A stretch of 64,000 nt of DNA from assembly GCA_937918935.1 (NCBI GenBank), contig CAKZSI010000062.1:20629-84628 (forward strand), in the 5' to 3' direction. The notes under the pieces are model-generated. The model had not been told where the DNA came from. It saw nothing but the letters and a program-made list of their open reading frames with translations, and searched no databases. The stretch comes from an uncultured Chloroflexales bacterium (lineage in GTDB: Bacteria > Chloroflexota > Chloroflexia > Chloroflexales > Chloroflexaceae). The position numbers were made by a program, and so were the translations under genes. Positions 50,827 to 58,037 of this stretch are shown here, piece after piece (within the stretch, counting starts at the first letter, position 1; the number at the start of each line of letters is the position of its first letter).

Positions 50827-51795
50827 TTATACAGGCTTCTCTATCATCGAAATCCGAGGATTGTTGGGGAGATAGCGAACGAAGACGGCAGTCCCTTCTC
50901 TATAGCGGGCGTAATCGTCATAGCTGACGTAGTTGGCCCTGGTCATGACCTTCCCGTCATTGCTCTGGAACGCATACGCAATACAGTATTTTGTATTCTC
51001 ATCGTCTTCATCCTGTTGCTTCCACCGATCGAAGACGACCCCATGGATTCGTTGTCCATTACGGTGCAGTTCGTCCAGATGATCGGTCGAGCGACCTGCA
51101 ACAAGCACGTTGACCATCCCCGACACCAGTATTAAGCCTGAAATACCGCTCCATATCAAGTACACAATATATGCAGGGCGCAATTCGGACTTAATACCCG
51201 TGACCGCGGGGTTGCCCGGCCAGTAAACCACTTCGATGGGCTGACCGACGCGCGCCCAGCTATATAATCCGTAAGACACCCTGTGCTTCTTCTGGAACTG
51301 TTTGCTCACCCCGCCGACCGGGGCCTCAAACTGATAATGGATGTAATATTTCTTGCCTTCATCGTAATATTCCTCATCAAGTCTCGTAATGATCGCTCTG
51401 GCGAAGACGCCCTCGTTCATCAGGCGGTTGTAGTCACGCATCTCCGATAATAACATCCAGAGGTTGAACAGCAGCATCACTGCGCTTCCCACGGCGATTA
51501 GAGATGCAATGATCAGGCGCGTGTTAGCTGTGTTCAACGGCTCTTCTACGCGTGCCGGACGGGTCAGGTGCATATAGTCGAAGGGGACCGGCGCAGCTTC
51601 AGCGATACTGCCCGGGTACGGATGGGTGAGTGGTTCACCGAAGGGAAGCGACGCAGTTTCAGCGTTGTCGGCCAGGAATGGACGCAGGACCGGATCGCGG
51701 TAAGCAGAGAGAGCGATCCCGCAGATGGTGCAGTGGGTGTCTTTTTCCTCGAGTCGCGAGCCGCAGCGTGGGCAGGTGGCGAGTGAAACGGCCAT
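50827..51795 (-). CDS. Zinc-ribbon membrane protein with two DUF3592-like units
   Basis: The 322-residue protein begins with a zinc ribbon (CPRCGSRLEEKDTHCTICG, residues 8-26), then a linker and two transmembrane segments (about 90-115 and 208-232). After each lies a similar beta unit: residues about 125-195 (GVFARAIITRLDEEYYDEGKK) and 240-315 (GQRIHGVVFDRWKQQDEDDE), each ending with a VRYLPNNP- or VVYWPGNP-type phrase, as in DUF3592. Function unknown; probably an envelope protein. G+C is visibly lower than in flanking genes. The stop is convergent with the phosphodiesterase gene, 26 bases away. Confidence 0.75.
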   Translation of the reverse strand: MAVSLATCPRCGSRLEEKDTHCTICGIALSAYRDPVLRPFLADNAETASLPFGEPLTHPYPGSIAEAAPVPFDYMHLTRPARVEEPLNTANTRLIIASLIAVGSAVMLLFNLWMLLSEMRDYNRLMNEGVFARAIITRLDEEYYDEGKKYYIHYQFEAPVGGVSKQFQKKHRVSYGLYSWARVGQPIEVVYWPGNPAVTGIKSELRPAYIVYLIWSGISGLILVSGMVNVLVAGRSTDHLDELHRNGQRIHGVVFDRWKQQDEDDENTKYCIAYAFQSNDGKVMTRANYVSYDDYARYREGTAVFVRYLPNNPRISMIEKPV

Positions 51796-51946
51796 CGTGC
51801 AATCTCCTTCTCTCTCTTGAAGCGCGTATGATCACGTCTATCGTGCATTGCTGATGCTACGCCAGTCTGAGCTTAGCACCGGCGCATTACGTACCCGCAA
51901 CCGGACGATACACCGTCATCGTCCCGGTTGAGATTGAGGCAACGCA

Positions 51947-51976
51947 TTGACGGCCGTTCGCCTGCCATGCTATACT
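51947..51976 (+). promoter_or_regulatory. Sigma-70-type promoter of the metH transcript
   Basis: TTGACG (51947-51952), 18-base spacer, TATACT (51971-51976). It lies about 20 bases before the riboswitch aptamer, which gives a sensible transcription start near 51983. Confidence 0.75.
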
Positions 51977-51997
51977 TCATCGCAAAAGTGCATAGCG

Positions 51998-52107
51998 CTC
52001 ATCAAGAGGGGTGGAGGGACCGGCCCGACGAAGCCCCAGCAACCCCCCGGAACGGTGTCGCGCCGCCGGAAGGGTGCTAATTCCGACAGCGAAAGCTGGG
52101 AGATGAG
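51998..52107 (+). ncRNA. SAM-I (S-box) riboswitch controlling metH
   Basis: The segment has the S-box landmarks in order: P1 CTCATC paired with GATGAG, AAGAGGGGTGGAGGGACCGG, CCCGACGAAGCCCCAGCAACC, a variable P3 arm, AAGGGTGCTAATTCC, and GACAGC before the closing strand. SAM binding stabilises P1 and favours the downstream terminator, shutting off methionine synthesis when SAM is high. It sits between promoter and metH as expected. Confidence 0.93.
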
Positions 52108-52117
52108 GTCATCGAAG

Positions 52118-52146
52118 CCTTCACACCAGCGTGTGAAGGTTTTTTT
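52118..52146 (+). terminator. Intrinsic terminator of the SAM-I riboswitch expression platform
   Basis: CCTTCACAC and GTGTGAAGG form a 9-bp stem around CAGC, followed by seven T. The 5' arm of the aptamer closing stem and this hairpin are ten bases apart, as in transcription-terminating S-boxes. Confidence 0.92.
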
Positions 52147-52171
52147 GCGCCATACGAGGAGCAGCATCGCA

Positions 52172-55100
52172 GTGACGAAGCCCAGACCAGGCTACCTTGA
52201 AGCCCTGCGCGAGCGCGTCTTGATCTACGACGGCGCGATGGGCACGAGCATTGACACCTTCCACCTGACCGTTGAGGACTACGGCGGCGAACGCACCTTC
52301 GGCAACCGCGATTACCTGGTGATCACCCGGCCCGATGTCATCACCCGCATCCATGAGTCGTTCATGGAGGCCGGGGCGGACGTGCTGGAAACCTGCACTT
52401 TCCAGTCTACGCGCCTGCGCCTGGAGGAGTGGGGTCTGGCTGAACGCACCCTGGAGATCAACCGCGCCGCTGCGCAGCTCGCCCGCGCCGTCGCCGATCG
52501 CTTTGAAGCCCGCGATGGCCGCCCGCGCTATGTCGCCGGCTCGATGGGGCCGACCGGCAAGCTGCCTTCGTCCGACGATCCGGCGCTCTCCAACATCAGC
52601 TTCGAGGAGTTGAGCGACATCTTTCGCGAGCAGGCCATCGGCCTGATCGAAGGCGGGGTTGACGTGCTGCTGGTGGAAACCAGCGTGGATATTCTGGAGG
52701 TTAAAGCGGCCCTCGACGGCATCCGCCGCGCCAAAGCCGAGTTGAACCGCCCCGATGTGGCCGTGCAGGCCCAGGTCTTTCTCGACCTCTCCGGGCGCAT
52801 GCTCCTCGGCACCGACGTGCCGGCGCTGATTGCTACGCTGGAGGCCATGCCGGTGGACGTGATCGGACTGAACTGCTCCACCGGCCCCGAGCATATGCGC
52901 GCGGCCATCCAGTACCTCACCGCCCATTCGCGCAAGCCAATCTCCTGCATCCCCAACGCCGGCCTGCCGCTGGAAGTTGACGGCCAGACGGTCTACCCCA
53001 TGGCGCCGGAGCCGTTCGCGCACGTCCTGGGCGAGTTTGTAAGCCAGTACGGCGTGAGCGTGGTGGGCGGATGCTGTGGCACCACCCCGGCCCACATCGC
53101 CCGCCTGCGCGCCGAGGTCGGCTATGACCGCCCGCCTGCGCCCCGGCAGATCGAGTATATCCCCAGCGTCTCGTCGGGCATCCGGGCCGCCGCTTTGAAG
53201 CAGGACGTGACCCTCACCATGATCGGCGAGCGGGTAAACACCCTGGGATCGCGCAAGGTCAAGCGGCTGCTGCTCAACAACGACTACGACGGGGTGCTGG
53301 AGGTGGCCCGCGAGCAGGTTGACAGCGGCGCGCACATGCTCGATGTCTGCGTGGCGATGACCGAGCGCGCCGACGAGAAGGAAATGATGGTCACGCTGCT
53401 CAAGAAGCTGACCATGAACATCGAACTGCCGCTGGTGATTGACACCACCGAGGCCGATGTACTGGAGGCGGCGCTGGCCATGTACCCGGGCCGCGCGGTG
53501 GTCAACTCGGTGTCGCTGGAGGGCGGACGGGGCGAGAAACTCGACCGGGTGCTGCCCCTCGTCGCCCGCTACGGGGCGGCGACGGTGGCGATGACGATCG
53601 ACGAAGAGGGCATGGCCCACACCCGCGAGCGCAAGGTGGCCATCGCCCGGCGCATCGCGCGCATCGCCGAGGAGGAGTACGGCATCCCCGCCGAGGCGCT
53701 GATCTTCGACGTGCTCACCTTTCCGATCACCACTGGCCAGGAGGAGTTGCGCAACGCCGCCGTGGAGACCATCGAGGGCATTCGCCTGGTCAAGGAGCAG
53801 ATCCCGGGCAGCTTCACCACCCTGGGGGTAAGCAACCTGAGTTTCGGCGTGGCGCCCCACGCCCGTGCTGCGCTCAACTCGGTGTTTCTCTACCACGCCG
53901 TCGCCGCGGGGCTGGATACGGCGATCATCAACCCGGCCCACGTGACCCCCTACGCCGAAATCCCCGCCGACGAGCGCCAGGTCTGCGAGGACCTGATCTT
54001 CAACCGGCGCGACGACGCTCTGGCGCGCTTTATCGCCTACTACGAGCAGAACCAGGCCACGCAGGAGGGTGAACGGGCCGATCCGACCGCGGGAATGAGC
54101 GTGGACCAGCGCCTGCACTGGAAGATCCTCCACCGGAAGAAGGAGGGGGTTGAAGAGGACATTGACGCCGCAGTGGCGCAGCGCATGGGCGCCGACCACC
54201 CGGCGCAGACGGCCACGAGCGAGGGCACGCCCCGGGGCCGCGCGGCGGTGGACGTGCTTAACAACGTCCTGCTGCCGGCGATGAAGGAAGTGGGCGACCT
54301 GTTCGGCGCGGGCCAGCTCATCCTGCCCTTCGTACTCCAGTCGGCGGAGGTGATGAAAAAGGCCGTGGCGCGGCTCGAACGCTACCTCGACAAACTCGAA
54401 GGGGCCAGCAAGGGCAAGGTGGTGCTGGCCACCGTGTACGGCGATGTCCACGATATTGGCAAGAACCTGGTCAATACGATACTCTCCAACAACGGCTACA
54501 CCGTCTACGACCTGGGCAAGCAGGTGCCGGCGAATACGATCATCGAGAAGGCCGTGGAGGTGAACGCCGACGCCATCGGTCTCTCGGCGCTGCTGGTGAG
54601 CACCTCAAAGCAAATGCCGCTGATCGTACAGGAGTTGCACAAGCGCGGGTTGAGCTTCCCGGTACTGGTGGGCGGAGCGGCCATCAACCGGCAGTACGGT
54701 CAGCGCATCACCTTCGTGGGCGACGAAGAGCCGTATGAAGCCGGCGTCTTCTACTGCAAGGACGCCTTCGAGGGGCTGGAGACAATGGACCGTCTGAGCG
54801 ATCCGGGGCAGCGGGAGGACTTCGTGCGCGCCACCATCGCCGAGGCGGCCACTGTGCTGCACGAACGCCAGCGGGGCCGGGTGGCCCTGGCAGACCTGGG
54901 CAAAGCCAGCCAGCGCGGTCCGCAGGCGCGCTCCAACGTGCGCCGGGACGTGCCGGTCCCCACGCCGCCCTTCTGGGGCGCCCGCGCCACCACGCGCATC
55001 CGCCTGGCTGATGTGGTGGCCTGTCTCGACCGCAACGCCCTCTACCGCCTCCAGTGGGGTGCGAAGAACGCCAAAGGCGCCGAGTGGGAGCGGCTCAGGG

Positions 55101-55741
55101 CCGAATTCGACCAGAAGGTGCGCGATCTCGTGCGCGAGGCCAAACGCGAGGGCTGGCTCGAGCCAAAGGTGGTCTACGGCTACTTCCCCGTGCAGAGTGA
55201 GGGCAACGACCTGATCGTCTACGACCCGGGCGATCGGGGGCGCGAGTTGACGCGCTTCGTCTTTCCGCGGCAGCCGGAGCGGGAGCGACTGTGTATCAGC
55301 GACTACTTCCGCGACGTCGAGAGCGGCGAGTACGACGTGGCCGCCTTCCAGATCGTGACCATGGGCGAACGGGTTGACGAACTGACCGAGGAACTGCAAC
55401 GTCAGGGCGATTACAGTCGCAGTTACTACGTGCATGGCCTGGGGGTAAGTCTGGCCGAGGCCCTGGCCGAGTACACCAACCGGCTGATCCGGCAGAGCCT
55501 CGGCATTGGCGAGAGTCGCGGCAAACGCTACTCCTGGGGCTACCCGGCCTGTCCGGACCTGGAGGAGCACGGCAAACTGTTCCAGATTCTCCCCGTGGAG
55601 CAGATCGGCATCACACTCACCGAGGCGTTCCAACTGGTGCCGGAGCAGAGCACGGCAGCGATCGTGGTGCACCACCCCGAGGCCAAATACTTCAGCATTG
55701 GCAGCGCGCGCGAACGGGCCGAGCAGGATGTCGAAGCGTAA
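52172..55741 (+). CDS. metH: Cobalamin-dependent methionine synthase
   Basis: The 1189-residue enzyme methylates homocysteine using methylcobalamin and methyltetrahydrofolate. Modules in order: the homocysteine domain (about 1-320, zinc Cys235, Cys301, Cys302), the folate-binding domain (about 345-610), the cobalamin-binding region with Asp758-x-His760-x-x-Gly763, and the C-terminal SAM-dependent reactivation domain (YPACPDLEEHGKLF near 1125). The start is GTG 52172, placed after the terminator, with GAGGAG ten bases upstream; frames starting earlier would be inside the riboswitch. It links functionally to the cobalamin-salvage genes at 60874-63940. Confidence 0.95.
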   Translation: MTKPRPGYLEALRERVLIYDGAMGTSIDTFHLTVEDYGGERTFGNRDYLVITRPDVITRIHESFMEAGADVLETCTFQSTRLRLEEWGLAERTLEINRAAAQLARAVADRFEARDGRPRYVAGSMGPTGKLPSSDDPALSNISFEELSDIFREQAIGLIEGGVDVLLVETSVDILEVKAALDGIRRAKAELNRPDVAVQAQVFLDLSGRMLLGTDVPALIATLEAMPVDVIGLNCSTGPEHMRAAIQYLTAHSRKPISCIPNAGLPLEVDGQTVYPMAPEPFAHVLGEFVSQYGVSVVGGCCGTTPAHIARLRAEVGYDRPPAPRQIEYIPSVSSGIRAAALKQDVTLTMIGERVNTLGSRKVKRLLLNNDYDGVLEVAREQVDSGAHMLDVCVAMTERADEKEMMVTLLKKLTMNIELPLVIDTTEADVLEAALAMYPGRAVVNSVSLEGGRGEKLDRVLPLVARYGAATVAMTIDEEGMAHTRERKVAIARRIARIAEEEYGIPAEALIFDVLTFPITTGQEELRNAAVETIEGIRLVKEQIPGSFTTLGVSNLSFGVAPHARAALNSVFLYHAVAAGLDTAIINPAHVTPYAEIPADERQVCEDLIFNRRDDALARFIAYYEQNQATQEGERADPTAGMSVDQRLHWKILHRKKEGVEEDIDAAVAQRMGADHPAQTATSEGTPRGRAAVDVLNNVLLPAMKEVGDLFGAGQLILPFVLQSAEVMKKAVARLERYLDKLEGASKGKVVLATVYGDVHDIGKNLVNTILSNNGYTVYDLGKQVPANTIIEKAVEVNADAIGLSALLVSTSKQMPLIVQELHKRGLSFPVLVGGAAINRQYGQRITFVGDEEPYEAGVFYCKDAFEGLETMDRLSDPGQREDFVRATIAEAATVLHERQRGRVALADLGKASQRGPQARSNVRRDVPVPTPPFWGARATTRIRLADVVACLDRNALYRLQWGAKNAKGAEWERLRAEFDQKVRDLVREAKREGWLEPKVVYGYFPVQSEGNDLIVYDPGDRGRELTRFVFPRQPERERLCISDYFRDVESGEYDVAAFQIVTMGERVDELTEELQRQGDYSRSYYVHGLGVSLAEALAEYTNRLIRQSLGIGESRGKRYSWGYPACPDLEEHGKLFQILPVEQIGITLTEAFQLVPEQSTAAIVVHHPEAKYFSIGSARERAEQDVEA

Positions 55742-55805
55742 CCTCCGGGGGGCGAGAGCGGTACATAAGCACCGACTCAGCTTCGTTGCAGCAGGAGCAA
55801 ATACC

Positions 55806-56033
55806 ATGCAGTGCCGTCACTTCACCATCCGCCCGGGGCCAGAACATGCCCGTGAAGACGAAGCGCGCCTCAACGCTTTCTTAAGCTCGGTACACGTGCA
55901 CTCCGTGCAGGTCTCATTACCAACGGCGCAGAGCGCCGGCTGGTCAGTGCTGGTGTTCTACGAAGCGCGCGGTGCGCGCTTCGGGCGCCCCGGCCTGGAC
56001 GCGACCCCGCCGCTGCGTTACCAGGTCGCATGA
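55806..56033 (+). CDS. Small hypothetical protein
   Basis: A 75-residue ORF lies 64 bases after metH, with GGAG nine bases before the ATG. It begins MQCRHFTIRPGPEH, followed by EARLNAFLSSVHVHSVQVSL, resembling small bacterial proteins of the pattern LNxFLxSHxVxxV that are sometimes found beside HRDC domains. The central part has a Trp-containing strand (AGWSVLVFYEA). Function unknown. It is probably cotranscribed with metH. An open frame extending back to 55506 lies within metH and is rejected. Confidence 0.6.
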   Translation: MQCRHFTIRPGPEHAREDEARLNAFLSSVHVHSVQVSLPTAQSAGWSVLVFYEARGARFGRPGLDATPPLRYQVA

Positions 56034-56334
56034 AGGCGCGGGCGCGACCCGGGGAGGTTCGGAGGGGTACACCCCTCCGAACTTTCCTTGTGCGGTGCGG
56101 CTTCGCCGCGCCGCACCAGAAGAAGAGATCTTCGGGGGCCTGCGATCCCCGCCCCCCGAGGAGCAAAGCGACAACGTAGAGATATGGAAACCTGGTTGCC
56201 CCGCAGTTCTCCGGATCGCCGGGCAGTGGCGCAATCTGGAGGGCGACACCACCGGCGCCCGTAACCTCAAGCCCATACGGTGCATCATACTGGCGAAAGG
56301 TTGAAGGATCCTTTGCAGACCAGGAGATGTCCGT
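56034..56334. repeat. Intergenic region with family B palindrome
   Basis: GTTCGGAGGGGT with a near-perfect complement occupies 56057-56082, and a partial family A piece (GAAACCTGGTTGCCCC) lies at about 56186. No gene or other element is seen in these 300 bases. Confidence 0.65.
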
Positions 56335-57630
56335 ATGCAGCAGGTAGCGACACGCTGGTTCGGTCTACGCCGGAACCTGAGGGGACAGTACTCGCCGCTG
56401 TTCTTCCTCGCCGCCCTCGGCAATGGGGGTATGGCCATCACGTTCTTCATCTGGTTAAACTTCCTGATCCCCCACCCCAAGACCCCGATGGTGACCTTTG
56501 ACAGCATTGCCGCATTCCTGAACAAGACGAACACGTTCTCATACGCGCTCACCATTGGCGCGATGGCGGGAATCATCATCTTCGCCCTGCGCCACCTGCG
56601 GCTGGTCGTCTGGAACCTGCGCGAATACGCGCAATATCGCCAGACCCCGGCATACGCGGCGTTGCGCGAAACGAACGGCGCGGTTTCGTTGATGAGCCTG
56701 CCGCTGACGCTGGCGATGACGGTGAACGTCTTCTTCGCGCTCGGCGCGGTGTTCGTGCCCGGTCTGTGGAACGTGGTTGAGTATCTCTTCCCGATCTCGT
56801 TGAGCGTGCTGACGATTATCGGCGTCGCGGCGCTGCGCATCTTCCTCGACCTGTTCGGGCGGGCACTGGCCGGCGGGCACTTCGACTGCACGCGCAACAA
56901 CAGCCTGAGCCAGTTGCAGGCCGCCCTTACCTTCGCGATGGTGGCGGTGGGCCTGGCGGCGCCGGCAGCAATGAGCGACAACCGGGTCACGATTGCCGTG
57001 AGCATCCTGCTTTCTATTTTCTTCCTGGGCGCGGCGGCTCTGGTCGGGTTGATCATGCTGGTGCTGGGCTTCCGCGGCATGCTGGCGCACGGGCTGGCGG
57101 TTGAAGCAGCGCCCAGCCTGTGGATGCCCATTCCCATCCTCACCCTGACGGGCATCGCGCTGATCCGCATTCGCCACGGTCTGCACCACGGCTTCGAGGT
57201 GCACATCGAGCCGGGCAGCACATTCATTCTCGTCGGAACCATTCTGGCCCTGCAACTGCTGACGGGAGTGATCGGCTACGCGGTGCTGCGGCAGGTGGGC
57301 TATCTGCGCACCTACCTGTGGGGCGAGGCGCGCAGCCCGGGCAGCTACGGGCTGATCTGCCCGGCGGTGGCGCTGTTCGTGTTCGGGATGTTCTTCGTGC
57401 ATCCCGGCCTGGTGCAAAACGGGCTGATCGAGAAGTACTCGCTGGCGCACTACCTGATGATCGCGCCCTTCGCGCTGGCGCAGGCGCTGGGGATCGTCGC
57501 GATGCTGCGCCTCGATGGGAAGCTGCTGCGCCCGCAGATCGAGACCGCGGCTTCGGATGCTGCGACGGCGACGCATCCACATGCCCCGGCGCTCGATGAC
57601 CCCCGCAGCTCACCGATTGAGACGGCCTGA
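56335..57630 (+). CDS. Polytopic integral membrane protein of unknown function
   Basis: The 431-residue protein has about ten predicted transmembrane helices, with a first hydrophobic segment at about 20-45 (SPLFFLAALGNGGMAITFFIW) and further segments to about 405, and a cytoplasmic Pro/Ala-rich tail. Overall layout and the FFLAALGNGGMAI opening recall TehA/TDT-type carriers, but I cannot confirm a family and no transport motif is certain. Alternatives are a channel or a sulfur-metabolism membrane protein. It is monocistronic, ends at a strong inverted repeat, and its G+C matches neighbours. Confidence 0.65.
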   Translation: MQQVATRWFGLRRNLRGQYSPLFFLAALGNGGMAITFFIWLNFLIPHPKTPMVTFDSIAAFLNKTNTFSYALTIGAMAGIIIFALRHLRLVVWNLREYAQYRQTPAYAALRETNGAVSLMSLPLTLAMTVNVFFALGAVFVPGLWNVVEYLFPISLSVLTIIGVAALRIFLDLFGRALAGGHFDCTRNNSLSQLQAALTFAMVAVGLAAPAAMSDNRVTIAVSILLSIFFLGAAALVGLIMLVLGFRGMLAHGLAVEAAPSLWMPIPILTLTGIALIRIRHGLHHGFEVHIEPGSTFILVGTILALQLLTGVIGYAVLRQVGYLRTYLWGEARSPGSYGLICPAVALFVFGMFFVHPGLVQNGLIEKYSLAHYLMIAPFALAQALGIVAMLRLDGKLLRPQIETAASDAATATHPHAPALDDPRSSPIETA

Positions 57631-57671
57631 TCGGATATGACGACGGAATAACGTCTGAGCCTGGCTTCAAG

Positions 57672-57704
57672 GGGGCGAGGGGAGAAGAAGTCTCCCCTCG
57701 CCCC
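57672..57704 (+). terminator. Strong inverted repeat after membrane-protein gene
   Basis: A perfect 14-bp stem, GGGGCGAGGGGAGA with its complement, encloses AGAAG. No T-tract follows, so it may act as an mRNA end-stabilising structure or a rho-aided terminator. Confidence 0.6.
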
Positions 57705-57836
57705 GCTCTATGGAAGATGCACCACACACCCCGGCCCTCGACAGACAATCTGGCGAGGGCCGGTTGTACGATGAGTGGCAGTCCGCAACAATCTGGTAAT
57801 GCTAATCTACTATTATCCCTCTGCTAATATAAAGCA

Positions 57837-57980
57837 TGCACCTGGCGACGAGCGCCAGCAGCGTCGCCGGTGCAGAGGGTCGTAAGTGCGGGGCCCTGAC
57901 CGAGCCGCGTGTTCGAGTACATACTGGATATGTAACAAGGATACGGCTCTCTGCCAGGAAAGGATTTCCTGGCGCGAGCC
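57837..57980 (+). ncRNA. Candidate structured leader RNA with attenuator-like end, upstream of GGDEF-EAL gene
   Basis: Hairpin 1 pairs TGCACC-T-GGCGACG (57837-57850) with CGTCGCC-GGTGCA (57862-57874). A second hairpin is TACATA/TATGTA (57918-57934). The end hairpin pairs GGCTC-x-GCCAGGAAA (57945-57961) with TTTCCTGGC-x-GAGCC (57965-57980) and is followed by ATTTTCTT. GAGCCG at 57902-57907 could instead pair with CGGCTC at 57944-57949, giving a rival fold. It matches no riboswitch class I know, including c-di-GMP-I. Confidence 0.45.
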
Positions 57981-58037
57981 ATTTTCTTCGCCCCGGGTGG
58001 CAGCCGCGCCGGCTGCAGAACCATGCGGAGTAGAGTG

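Larger units (their letters stand above)
57631..58037 (+). other. Intergenic region with terminator-like repeats and structured leader
   Basis: It holds a 14-bp-stem inverted repeat (57672-57704), a second one with 10-bp arms CCGGCCCTCG/CGAGGGCCGG (57731-57763), an A+T-rich promoter-like stretch (TAATAT at 57825-57830) and a multi-hairpin leader (57837-57980). No ORF is supported. Confidence 0.65.

Noticed and set aside
52121..54451. A long open frame (about 776 codons) on the minus strand opposite metH
   Set aside because: It is the complement of conserved metH domains, is rich in His, Gly, Val and Arg with no recognisable motif, and arises from the codon bias of high-G+C coding DNA.
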